From NCBI GenBank assembly GCA_037157565.1, contig JAZHRO010000026.1:29812501-29876500 (forward strand): a DNA stretch of 64,000 nucleotides, read 5' to 3'. Within the stretch, counting starts at the first letter, position 1; each line of letters opens with the position of its first letter. The translations under genes and the position numbers were made by a program. The stretch comes from Thalassia testudinum. Lineage: Eukaryota > Streptophyta > Magnoliopsida > Alismatales > Hydrocharitaceae. Positions 44,167-56,590 of the stretch are shown here, in pieces. The notes under the pieces were generated by a model. It was not told where the DNA came from, made no database searches, and saw nothing but the letters and a program-made list of their open reading frames with translations.

Positions 44167-45873
44167 TGTGACGACAAAAAATGCGGAATTGAAATATAAA
44201 TAATCTCACAAATAAGCAATCACACAAGTACACAAGAATTTTTAGGTGGAAACCCAAACCGGGTGAAAACCACCACCTAACCCTCTCGAGTTAGGATTTT
44301 CCGATCAACTAAGTTGATCAAAATCCACTAAACCGAATCACTTTAAACGAGGGTGATTCAACCTCAATACAACCACGCTACTTAAACGAGGGTAGCGTAC
44401 CTCAACCCCTTCTCTCCACGAGAAGGATTTTGTCTCACGAAGGAGACGGGAATTCGCAAAGCGAATACCGAACCAAATAACAAAGATAAAAGAAACAAGT
44501 CCTATAGAGCCAACAAAGTAATTTTTAACCTAAGCTTCTATAGGAATTAGGAAACTCCCCTTTGCAAGGAGTGCGTCGAGTTGATGACGCGGTGCGTGTG
44601 CCACGTGACGGTGCAACGTCGCTCTCGTAAACAACGGCGGAGAGCGGGTGTGCAAAGCTTGATGCTCTCAAGATGAATGGAACTTGAGCTTGGAGAGCAA
44701 GAGCTAGCTAGGACCCAAGAGAGTGGAAAGTGTAGTATAAAGTGTTTCTTGTGTATCTTGGTGTCTCTACGTGTGTTTTTGTGTTGCAAAGGTTCCCCTC
44801 TATTTATAGAGGCCTTAGGAAGGCTTTGGAAGGCTTAGGAAAGGTTCTATAGCCGTTGGGTGCAAAGCCCAAGAGAATCACCCCGAAATCAGGAACAATC
44901 ATTGTTCTGACAGGCTTATCAGACGTCTAATTCTGGCATCAGACGTCTGGAAGTTCACTTTAAGACATCTGATTTCAAGGTCAGACGTCTGATTTTGGGC
45001 GGGTCTCTTCCTGACTTGGATCAGATCTAAACAGGGTTCTAGTGCAAGTCCATCAGACGACATACAGGACGTCTGGCACTATGTCTGGACGTCTGGAAAC
45101 CTACTTTTACTGTGGGAATGGATTTTCCAAACGTTGCAACGGCTAGAAAATCTCTGAGAAGAGATTTTGGGTCAGCCGAGGCAAAACGGTCAATTATCAG
45201 ACGTCTGGACAGTCCTATGGACGTCTGATAAGGCTCTAACGGTCATATTCTTGAGTGTTTGCTAAGCCAGCCAACGGTCCACTAATTGGACGTCTGGCAA
45301 AGTCATCAGACGTCTCCTAAGACGTCTAGTCTAAGGTCTGGACGTCTGATTTCATCAGACAGAACTAACTATGTCCAGCCTAATAGTTATCAGACGTCTG
45401 AATCAACAGTCAGACGTCTTAAAACACTTTATCAGACGTCTGATTTTTGAATTAGACGTCTGAAAATGCTGTTTGAAGCCTATATTGGTTTTCTAAGTTC
45501 TCTACAGAAAACCTAAGTATCCTAGGGTTGTGCAGGTGTTCCTAGGACTACTGTTAGGGTACTTTGAGGCTCTTTAACATAATGTTCTAAGGAAATAAAA
45601 AGAGTAAGAAAATAAAGACAAATGTACATGAAAGGAATAAAATGGAATTCTATCCTATTCTTCTTGTCCTTCCATCTTCAATCTATCGCTCCTTGCGAAT
45701 CTCCTTTGTTCTCCATCAAGCTCCTCCAATCTGTCCTGGATGCGAGCTCGAATTCCATCTAAACATGTCTACATTTGCAATTGACCTGAAATCTAAGACT
45801 CTAAGTGCAAATGTTAAATAACACGTGTTTTGTTATCATCAAAACAAATTATCGTGGTGCTCTAGTACCAACA
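44167..45873 (-). repeat. Repeat P, copy 1: LTR-like element rich in CAGACGTCTG
   Basis: On the plus strand it starts TGTGACGAC and ends GTACCAACA, giving TGTTGGTAC...GTCGTCACA in sense. It contains TTAGGTGGAAACCC, a minus-strand TATA box (TATAAATAG near 44800-44812), and about a dozen CAGACGTCTG or close variants in 44925-45470. The sense start has TTTTGATGATAACAAAAC, as in some Copia (SIRE-like) LTRs. The flanking 5-mers (ATCAG, AAGAT) do not match, so the ends may be off or this is a fragment. No protein. Confidence 0.5.
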
Positions 45874-46904
45874 AAGATAAGCCTTATAGAAACAAAACAA
45901 AGTCTTAACTAGATTTAGAAGCACTAAAAGGTAAATTTACTCTCTAAGGAACCTATATATGACTTGAATTTTGATGATTTTGCTGTTAGAATACATAATT
46001 GGCAAGTCCATTTGATCGTAATTTTTCCAAATAGTCAAATAGGCATTTTTGGCCATTGAAGGTGGGTTAATATGGAATATATGATCATAATATTTATATT
46101 ATCTAATTGTGATGAATTTTCACCAAAAATATGGTTATAAGAAAGGGCATTTTGGGTTATTCTTCAAGCCCCTCAATGGCTATAAATAGAGGACCTATGG
46201 GATGCCCTTTGGGATGCATAACACAAATGGCAAGCAATAAAGCATCTCCATAGTAAAGCTCATCCCTTTCTTTTACTCTCTAATTCTAGCACTCTGTTTG
46301 TAATTCTAATGGAGAGCATTCTGATGATTTTAGGAGAGTAGTGATTCCAATATTTTGAGATTCTAGAGAAATTCCTTAGCAAGGAGTAGATTGCTATTTT
46401 TGGGATGAAGACTTGTTGCTAGGAATAAAAGATTTTATTATTAGCTTCTCAAATATGGTAATTCTAATCCTTATACTTTATATTTACAAAAAGCCTAACT
46501 AGAACCAATTAACATATAAAATCGATGCTTAACTATTGTGATAAATTTTATTTGGCTATAGGATTGGTTGTTGTTATAATACATAATCCCTGATGTATGA
46601 GGTTGTCTATATAGATTGTAATAAAGAACTATGACATGTAGTTACATGTATTAATTAACTAGCAATTGAAGGCCATGTAGTCAGCTATTTAGGTTGAGCT
46701 ATCCATGGGAAACAACTCGAAGTCCAGTTGCTCATGAATAAGTTTTAGGTTATTGATTAGTGATGTTGTAAAGGGTCAGGTTACTCCTATAAGTAATTTG
46801 GTTTGACAGTGGATTTGTGATGGAGGTTGCATGAAAATCCTATGGTGAGATGGCTTAGGTAGTGGACCAACTTGAGAATGCATTAGGGGGTGGTGATTAG
46901 TGCA
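45874..46904 (+). promoter_or_regulatory. Possible Copia-type LTR remnant with TATA box
   Basis: TGTTAGAATACATAATTGG near 45983 looks like a Copia LTR start. GGCTATAAATAGAGG has its TATA core at 46191-46197. I could not find a clean LTR end, primer site or second copy. No ORF of note. Confidence 0.3.
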
Positions 46905-48165
46905 ATCAAGGATAAATATAAAATTTAAACAAAATGAAAATGCATAAGATAGTTAAACCACAAGAGAAAGAAATTTTTAGGTGGAAAGCCCTACAGGTAA
47001 AAACCATCACCTAAGTCTCCTTAACCTAAGATTTCCCGAGTGTAAAGACGATCAATTATCCACTAACCACACCACTTGAACAAGGGTGGTGTACCTTAGT
47101 TTACAAGCCCCTTATCTTGTCTCAATCAGAGAGCTTTACTCTTCCTCATGAAAAGACTTGGAAATCCGACAAGTTGGATACCCAACTACAATGGTAAATA
47201 GTAAAAATAAACTAGAATTAAAGACCTATATAGTCTTAGGATGGAGAATGGTGTAGGCTATAGTAGATCTAAGAATATTCCCTAATGTGTTGGCTAACAT
47301 GAGTATTGAGAATAGCAAAATTAGTTCCAAGAGATTGTATAAGTAAGCATAAAGAGAGATGAGAGAGCTCTTGCAAGGTTTGGAGAGCAAGGGAGTGTGA
47401 GGAAGTAGATTTTAAGTCTACAAAGATTATAACTTAGCTTAGAAATGCAAGGGGATATTTATAGAACTCATAAGATGGCTTGAGATGGCTTGAGAGTGGT
47501 CTAATAGATGTTAGAAACTATTTGAGTTAAGTCTGCTTATGCACAAAAAAGCCTGCCAAGAGATAGGAAACTAGCAAGAATCAACAGATGCCTAATCAAT
47601 TAGTTAGATGCTTGAAAATCGGAAATCAGTCATCAACCAAAAGTGCAGGTTAATTCATTTGCCTTTAAGAAAATAGGGCCAAAAAGTACATAGAGCTTGT
47701 CAGACGTCTAGTCAAAATATCAAAGGAATTATTTTGCAATAAGCATCTTCTGTTCATAAAATGATCCATCTAATGAGAAGACCAAAGGTTCCTGGACTTG
47801 GTTATCAGATCATTTGCAAGGTTCATAGCCAAAAGCGTCAAGCGTCTTGGATGTCTGGGAATTATTTTGCAATAAGCATCTTCTGTTCATAAAATGATCC
47901 ATCGGATGAGAAGACCAAAGGTTCCTGGACTTGGTTATCAGATCATTTGCAAGGTTCATAGTCAAAAGCGTCAAGCGTCTTGGATGTCTGGGAATACTAT
48001 CATACGTCTAATGTGCATACATTTGAAAATGTTTGGAAAGAAGCTTTGCAAATTTGACATAATCAAAATGGCTGATTTGATTTCTAACGTCTTTCTATGT
48101 GTCTAAGAGGGTCATTAGATGTCTAAAGTGATGTCTAGACATTTGATAGGAAGGTTAGGCTTTTA
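46905..48165 (-). repeat. Repeat P, copy 2
   Basis: Shares TTTTTAGGTGGAAAGCCC, ...ACCATCACCTAA... and a minus-strand TATAAATATCCCC-like box (near 47455-47465) with copy 1. Further right are diverged ACGTCT motifs and a 133-bp tandem duplication. The right end is unclear. Confidence 0.45.
47725..47990. repeat. 133-bp tandem duplication
   Basis: Two head-to-tail copies, 47725-47857 and 47858-47990, each starting GGAATTATTTTGCAATAAGC. I see only a few differences (CATCTAATGAG/CATCGGATGAG, ATAGCC/ATAGTC), so it arose recently within an older repeat. Confidence 0.9.
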
Positions 48166-50450
48166 GTATTGAAAGGTAAAGTTGGTTATTTTGAGTCATC
48201 AATTAGTTATCGTATGTTCGAGGTGTCATATGAACAGACGACTTATAGGTCATTTGATCATGTGGGTAGACGTTGGTATTGAGTATATGTCACTTAGAAA
48301 TTTTGGTGAAGGGGCCTTGATGTGCGACGACTGAGTTGCAATAAAAATGGTGTTTTATATGTCATTGTCATATATTTGTCACAATGTAAACAAATGTTGT
48401 GTCATTTTATTTAATTACAATTTTTACTGGTTAGTTTCCAGGTTTTTCACTGGGAGGCAATTATTGATATCATTACTCTCTATATCAAAAAATGTTCTTT
48501 TATTCCAAAAATGCTAATTTTGTTTACAAAATGAATCAATGAATCAATTAATGAATGAATTTGTTAATTATATACAAAAAGAGTCAATTAATAAACACTA
48601 CAATGCCTTAAACATATTCATAAATAATAGGCATCAAAAACCAGTTAAAATTACACTAAGTTAGATATATACAACTACTCTAAGAAATACCTAAATGTAG
48701 GTACAAAAATAGTTACATATATATACTATGCAAAGTTATATTAAGATAATAACATCTTTAGTAACATATTCTATATATACAGTAACATATATATATGTCA
48801 GTATAGACCTTAGTAACATATATACAAAACTTAAGGCAGAAAGAACTACTTATACTAATGTATATGCATATATCCAGTGGCGAATGTAACTGTCACTAGA
48901 GCCTTAGTGTTATTTATATACATATAAAGCTTAAATAGTATCTACTCTACTAATATATCTATACATATTTATACTATACCTTCGTATATATTATTTACAT
49001 ATAGTTTATTTATATTATTTATATACATTTACTATTATACATATAATATACTTATATGTATACATACAATACATATATACATATACAAACACAGCACACT
49101 AAGTCACAAGTTGTCGCCACACTTGGTCACTATTTTAGATGCCTCTCCTCTCTTCACTCCTTCACTAACACTTAGTCTATTTAGGATCTTCTCTTCTCTC
49201 ACAAACACTGTTCATTAGCCCAAAAATTGAGTTTTTTTATGGGTGGGCCAATCCTTTTTGTAGGATACACAACACTCATATGGGTGGGACCAAACCACTA
49301 CTAGGCTCACTAAGAGTATATTTTAATCCAATTTTAGGCCCATGATTGGCCCACAATAGGCCCAGCTACAGTGCAGGCCCCCGGCCCAACACTATTCACA
49401 CATTCATTCATATGCTCAGTAGATGCTCAGTATAATGCTTAGGAGAGAGGGTATGGTGTAAGTGGCGCCCAGCACTCATAAAGATTGAGCGGCTAATGAC
49501 ACAAGATCAACTTATACCTCTTTAGCTGTTCAGCATCCCACGATGTGGGATAAAGTTTGGCGTGTCTCAGGCGTTGAGCTTCGCTCGTATGCATTCTGAC
49601 TGGCTGAGTTTAGGTCTCAATTTAAGAGGCCAAATTAGGTATGATTTTAAAATAAATTATATCTTTGGAAAGCCCTAATATAAGGCTACATTATTGTACA
49701 ATTAATTTAGAAACATAAGTTATTTAAATATATATTAAAATTAGTAAAAGTTAGGGTTTTATACACATTGGATTCAAGTTTAATTTCTTAATTACTATAC
49801 AAATTAATAAATTAATCATGGAATTGACTTTACACAGAGTTAATTTATATAATGAAGTATTTATTACACATTTTTAATTTATTTTTGATGCTTTATTTTA
49901 ATTTATTTACATTTAAATACACGTTTAAGTTAGTTATGTACATAAATAATTTATAAATATTGTAGTATAGTACAAATACAATATAAATACAGTATATATT
50001 GGTCAAATATACTTAAAATAATACTATATAGGTATACAATATAGAATACTTTAGTATTAACTTAATTTACTAATTTATTTTATTTTAAGTTAATAATTTA
50101 GCTAATTAAGTTTATAACTTAACTACCTATTGTAAGTACATAATTAAATTAATTTACAGGTATCATACAGTATATATTAATTACTTGAATACGTATGTAT
50201 AGTATTAGATATAATTATATACTTATACATAGGTATTTATAATTATTTAGGTTAGTAACATTTAAGTTAATATAAATTAATATATAATAATACAATAAAG
50301 TTATATATATAGTAAATCATTCTAAATACTTAATTAAATATATAGATTACATTTATAAGTTATTTATATATGTTATATACATATTTTATAATATATACAT
50401 ATAGCTTAGTTTTAAATTAGATTTACAAGTATAAATATACTATACAAGGT
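48166..50450. other. Gene-free, very AT-rich stretch
   Basis: No open frame above 60 codons, no LTR ends and no RNA gene that I can recognise. 48700-49090 and 49640-50450 are extreme in A+T, with many TATATA and ATTTAT runs. A short less AT-rich island at 49350-49620 is unclassified. Confidence 0.7.
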
Positions 50451-53276
50451 ATTTTTAGAGATTTTATGATTTTATAGTTTTTATAGGTATAGCATTGGTA
50501 TGGGATGAGAGAGAAAGAATAAGATGAGGGAGAAAAAAGTATTTTTGGTGTTTTTCATCTTAGGTTCTTTTATTAAATTCTAATGTAAACTGAACTGTCA
50601 GTAGGTATGTTCTACTAAGCTGGGAGTTCATAATATCTTGAAACTTTGCGTACAATTAGAAAATTTTCTAATCCTACTCAAGACATCCTTATTTTATCTT
50701 TTTATGATTTTTTTATATATTTTATTTATATTACAAGTTAACACATAAGAAGCTTGAGTGGATATGAAACCATGCAACCCAAGGCTTCAAATTCAGTTCC
50801 AAGGATAAACAGTTCAAACATGTTCAACACAATACATGTAAGGTGATTGAGTCAATAAACATGATTTTAACATTTAATTTCACTCAATTCACCATTTAAA
50901 CTGTTATAGTAATTAACAAATAGCTGTCAATGAAGTTTGAATATCATTCACATCTTAATTTACAATCTAAATTGGATCTAACCCATACATGAATTTTTGA
51001 AAATCCTATGTTAACAAAATACAGATGTTAGCTTCATCTAACACTTCAAATTCACTTCAGAGAGCTCAAAAATCAGCTGCTAATGTTGCTGATCTGCTGC
51101 TCCTATTTTCAGTAGCTCATTTAGATGAAAGTTCTGATCAGACCTTTAGTGTTTGATCTAAGCTAATTTCAGACCATCACTACATTGAAACATCTCAAAC
51201 TCAGATTGATACCTCCTAAAATTCCAGCCAGATTAGTGCAGCAGCTGCTGCTGCTGCAGTGCCAACTGATCAGACTTTGAAGTCTGATTTGAAGCTCACA
51301 AAATGTCGTCATTAAATCTAGAAAATCAGTCTTAAAGGTCATTCAAACACAACAATTTCATCTCACATCTGAAATGAAAATCTATGGGAAATCCATTCAA
51401 ATCATAGATAGAGCAGTAGCTGCTGCTATAAATCACATCATATCAGAATTAACTAGATTAAATCCACATCTCATCTATCATACACACTCTATAACTGACA
51501 CAGAATTCATTACAATTCAAATCAAAGCTTAAGAAAGCTTAAAACCTTAATCCAATCCCCATCTATGCTATAGACAGCCTGAAGATGAAAGATCAAATCA
51601 GACATTGAAACCGCTTCAAAAGCCTTCACAAAGCTTCATCCAATAAAACAAATCTCATCCAAACCTGATTGCCAAGTAAAGATTGACTAGGATTAAAATC
51701 CAGATATTGCCTACTTAGGTGATTAATGTAGCTTCGCTATGATGAATTGGTCATCTAGGACACCTGCATACTATGGAATAATGTGTAGTGATCCTAAGTG
51801 ATGCTTCAGATTAATCAGGTCATTGCAGAGGTCACAATCCAGTGTGTTGAATTTCATAAACCTCTCCTACCCAGTAAAAGCTAAAATAGAACATGAAAAA
51901 TTAGGTGTGAGCTACTTAAATCATAAAAATCCAATCCAAAAAGCTCACATCCATGGTATGAACTCCAATTCCATAAATCAAAATTTGAATCGCTCGATTA
52001 AATCCATTACACAACGAATTGACTCCAAATCTTGTGAATGGCCATAAAATCCAAATATATGTCAATCGAGCAAATCCATTCAAACAAAATAGGATTAGGG
52101 GTCCTTATGAACATCTGAAGTGGATGAGGAGACCCCCGGATGAGTTTGAGCGTGAGTTGGATCTACAAGTTGGTAAACTTGAAATTCAACTCAACTCTGA
52201 TGGGTGAAGTGAATTGTGGACTAACAAGTGAGGAAATTAGCATGTGGATAATGAGGTGTAGAGAAAGATCAATGAATCGATATGAGTGTGTGAAAACACC
52301 CCTCCGATCTGAATTGATCGGAGAGGGCGAAATCGAATCTATTCTACTCTACTCCTAACCTATACTAAATCGGATCAGATCAACCAATGTTTCCTACTCT
52401 AACTAATCTAAACTAAGCTAGAAAGCATTAAAATACACTAAGAAAATAGTAAAACCTAATTTAATAGGAAGAATGGAAATTAGATATCCACCTGATGGAT
52501 GAAGAGGAAGAAAGGAGGGAGATGATCTCCAGCGGTTGGAAAGCTCCCTAGTGGAGCTCAGAGTCGCCATCAGGTGCTACGGAGTCCTTCGCAGTGAGGA
52601 TTGATCGTAGAAAGTCAGATTCCACTACGATGGGCGGTGGATAGGGGTGTATGGGGAGAGGGAGCTGGAGAGGACGAAAGGATCGCCTCAAGAAATGTAG
52701 GGGGGAGGTCGATGCTGTGCGTGCGAGCTGATCAGATCACCACTATGGTGGATTTAGGCACGATTAGGGCAAACATTGGTGATTGGCTAAGAGGATGGCG
52801 GGAAGGTCTAAGTCAAATTCCCACCGTTAGATGGGATCTGAGGTGACGGGTGATTCCATGTGCAAAGGCGCGAGAAGATTAGAAGAAGATCCACCGTAGG
52901 ATCAAAGGTACAAGAGATTAACGGTGATTGTTCACCGTGTTCTTCAGTGAACAGTACACCCATAGCGATGAACCACAGCTGCAAGTGTATAGGGATAATT
53001 GCAAAGGTGCCCTTGGAGTCAAACAGTGAGGAATTTGTGCAGAGATCCATAAGTGATGGAAATATCTGCATCGCAGTCCAAAAGTATCTCAAATAGGTCC
53101 CTGCTGCTTTACAAAAATGCCCTTGGAGGATTTAATGTGAATAAATGTATATACTTAAAGGACCTAAATGATGAACTCTAAATACAAGATCCTATTGTTG
53201 TCCAAATGCCATAAGATTTTTCTTGGTGCTTAATTGTGAAGGCATCTATGGGAGGAGGTGAGATTTGCAAGATATA
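50451..53276. other. Gene-free region, LTR-like character
   Basis: Only short frames (60-94 codons) with no recognisable product. A CAGCAGCTGCTGCTGCTGCAG run lies near 51237-51257. The part at 52490-53100 resembles Athila-type U3 in style (GAACAGT repeats near 52950, CCGTTAGATGGGATC near 52822), but I see no termini. Likely degraded retrotransposon. Confidence 0.45.
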
Positions 53277-53772
53277 ATGTAAAATGACAAATTAAATAAA
53301 ATTAATCTCACAAAAGATACAACCACACAATTGCACAAAATTTTTTTAGGTGGAAACCTAAACCAGGTGAAAACCACCACCTAACCCTCTCAAGTTAGGA
53401 TTTTTCGATCGACCAAGTAGATCAAAATCCACTAACCTGTCACTTAAACGAGGCCTACAGAACCTCAATATAACAACACTACTTTATACGAGGGTAGTGT
53501 GCCTCAAATCCCTCCTCTTCACACGAAGGTATTTGTCTCACGAAGAAGATGGGAATTCGCAAAGCGAATACCCAGCCAGAGATAGTAAAATAAAACAACC
53601 TATAGAGCTGCAAAGATTAAAACCTAGCTACTATAGGAGTTAGGAAACTTTCCTTTGGTGGAAGTGCGTCGACTTGATGATGCGGATGCGTGAACCACGC
53701 AATGGCACTTCGTCGCTCTCGTAATCGTGGAGAGAGAGTGGGTGCACAGCTGGATGAAGCTCTCAGGTGTGT
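53277..53772 (-). repeat. Repeat P, copy 3, broken by element H
   Basis: Starts TGTAAAATGAC and follows copy 1 through TTTTTTAGGTGGAAACC, the GAGGGTAG...GTGCCTCAA block and the GTGCGTCGACTTGATGATGCGG block, to GCTCTCAGGTGTG. The match then ends at the edge of element H. Copy 1 continues at this point, so H probably interrupted this copy. Confidence 0.6.
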
Positions 53773-56552
53773 GTTGAAGTGATTAATCGATATTTTAAAA
53801 GTCATTGCACTATAGTATAGCCAATAAATTGCGAAAACAACAAATACAATTTATTACTCGAATTCAAAAGAGTATCCGAGGTCGAACACAGGGAGCAAAT
53901 ATAGAATTCACGCACTAATCTCAACAAATAGCATAAATGAGCATAATTAATTACTCAAAACTAATATTCAATGTATAACGTAAGTATATGAAGATCTAAT
54001 GAGGCAAAAAGACATCTAAGGAAAAATAATGGTGATTTGAATCACCAATTATTAGCTTAGATAAATATATAATAATTACTTAATGATCTAAATAAATGAA
54101 CAGTATCAACCACTTTAAATCCACGCAAACATTAGTGCACAGTGCACTATCAAATGATAGAGCTCTCAATCAGACGACTTAAGTCAACCTTGCTACAGTG
54201 TTAAGAGGGCACTGTACTTCTTCCTCCTCTCCTTTGCTCTGTTCTTCTTCTTAATCATTCTCTTCTTGTGCCTGTCTTCTTCTTCAGCCTCCTCCTCTCT
54301 ACCTTTCTTCTTCTCTTCTCCAAGCACAGGGGAAAGGGCTCAAATTTTGGCTAAGTGTTAGCCAATGTACAAGAGAACAAAACCCCCCTCCCCCTGCTCT
54401 CTCTCTCTCTCTCCGTTCTCTTCTCTTCTACAAGGGCAACCGGGCATTCAGGTAATCGGGTATGAGCACACCTGATACCAGGGCTACCGACATGGGTAGT
54501 AGCTGAGGTGTGTTCGGGTTGGGTGAGTAATCAGTTTGGAGCCAGGCTCGCTTGGAATAATGTCACGGGCGAGGCGTGAGGGGTGTGCGGGGACCTCACC
54601 CTCGGTGTTGCTTGAGGTAAACAGATAAGATGACAAAATCAATTTATTCGTTGTCACTGCTGTTGCCACTTCTGGTGTGGGACTAAATGTCTCTGCTTTC
54701 TTTGCGTGTAGTAGCAGTAGCAAGCAACTCTGATTGAGGTTGGGGAAGCAGTCAATGCTCCCAATTGACCTACTGTGTGTGTTGCTGAGAGGATTCCACA
54801 GCACCTGGGATCGAAACTTGGAGCAATCGTCTGAGGAACGAGCTTTGAGTTTGTTCGAAGCTTCAACAGCAATGGCGGAATAACTCCTGTACCTGAAAAT
54901 AAGAATAAGGCCTCTCGGCCACATTAAAGTAGTTCAGAACCTTCGCCTGACCACGACGAACGTGTGGGTAGTGGTCTGGTGGCGTGAGAGTACGTGAGGA
55001 TGTCGGACGAACTCGGAGATGGTGGTGCGGTAGTGGTAGTGGGTTGGTCGACGAGGATTAGGAGTGTGTGGATGATGAAATAACTATGGGGGTTTTGATG
55101 GGTGTAATGTGGCGGAGGTGTAGGATGTGACGACAAAGCGTTTGGGGCAGTGGAGTGAACGGAGAGCTTCGTCGGAGTGGTTGCCGAAGCGAAGGAAGAT
55201 GAGGTTGATTGACGATGTCGAGGGTCTTTTTGGGTTTTTAGGAATAAGGAATTAACCTAAAAGAACTAAGGATCTAATCTAACCCTAATTTATTAGAAGA
55301 AAGGGGGAGGATGACACCGGTGTTGGTAGGCTAACATCGGCGAAGAAAGTACTCCAATGGAGGTAGGACGGCGAGGACGACGGAGAGAGAGATGCCGGTT
55401 GGTATTGCACGATGCGGAGGAAGATGAGGAAAGAGAATCCAGCATCGGTATTGTGGGCGGATGATGAAGGAGGTCAAAATAGGTTGCTGGACGTTGGGGA
55501 GCTATTTGGATGGAGAGGAGGGATGAAGTAGATGGATTCCAGGCCAAATTCGAGCGTGGGGTAGACAGGCAGGACAAGGGGATTCTTATATAGTCTCCAG
55601 GGAGTTGGTTTAGCTTGGGATTCAAGCTTTTTGAGCTTGGAATGCTTGCCGTAGTTGGAAACTCATAAGATACCCGAATCTCTCATGCATTCTCATGAGA
55701 GATTCGGAAGGTTATGGAGATTGAAACTTGATTCGCTGGAAAGAGAACTTCTCAAGGAATCTCTCTTCTATTTTTGGAAGGGATTTATTGATCAGAGAAG
55801 GAGTTCTCCTCAATCAAAGGTTGTCGGAGAAGGATTCCTCAGCGATAATGGTGGTGGGACCTATTTGCAAAGAGTGATGACAAAGGTAAGGGCCTATTTG
55901 TAAGGAATTCAAAAGTTAGGGGGCATGTGTGTGAGAAAAAAGACTTAGACTAGACTAAATTGCAAACTAGGTCAGGATGATCTAATATTGGGTCCAAGTT
56001 TTGATACAAACCTAATTTGAACCTAAGAAATTCAATGGTGAAGTTGGATTTTGATTTTGACCAAGTTTGACTTGGTAATTTATGCAAAAACCCAAATTAG
56101 GGCAATTATCTGTCTGAGACTCTATTTTATGTCAAGACAGGTTTTGATGGTCAAATTAAAAGTACCAAACCCTAGAGAATATTTTTCTATGAATTTTACA
56201 GGGTTTAGGGTAGATTTTGTCTTGACTAGAGCCTCAGTGGATCAAGCGGATCTATTTTTAGGATTTCATATGTCAGTTAATTCTCGAAACGTGCAAAAAC
56301 TTATTTCTGTTTGCACGGACACACTTGTTAGACATTTATGACCATTTGACTTTTGATTAACCCTTGAGAAATCCTATGATTGTTCTACAATTGAGATATG
56401 CTGCTAAAATTGTGGTTTTACCCCTGTTTTCTTGTTATTCTCTTAAAATGGAATTGCAATGAATTAAGGTCCTCTGGCGGTTATGTAAGAGCATTTAATA
56501 ATGGAATATGACTAAATAAAGCTAGATATGACTGATGATGATGTTATCATCA
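53773..56552 (-). repeat. 3' LTR of element H
   Basis: Right end is ATGTTATCATCA, adjacent to the polypurine tract, giving TGATGATAAC in sense as in the other Athila-type LTRs. The left end is approximate. Near it is GAGGTCGAACACAGGGAGC (53879-53897), the counterpart of the GATCTCAGGGAGGC block in I and G. Short frames only. Confidence 0.55.
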
Positions 56553-56590
56553 TACCCCCATGCCTAACTTTTGCTAGTCCCTTAGCAAAA
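56553..56590 (-). promoter_or_regulatory. Polypurine tract and hairpin of element H
   Basis: In sense, TTAGGCATGGGGGTA abuts the LTR start TGATGATAAC. Upstream the arms TTTTGCTA and TAGCAAAA flank a 6-base loop; one extra base relative to D and G enlarges the loop. Confidence 0.72.

Noticed and set aside
44167..45873. Solo LTR with target duplication
   Set aside because: The termini fit TG..CA, but the flanking 5-mers ATCAG and AAGAT differ, so the solo-LTR claim is not supported.
51237..51257. CTG/CAG triplet run as a coding repeat
   Set aside because: Very short, in a region without any open frame over 80 codons.
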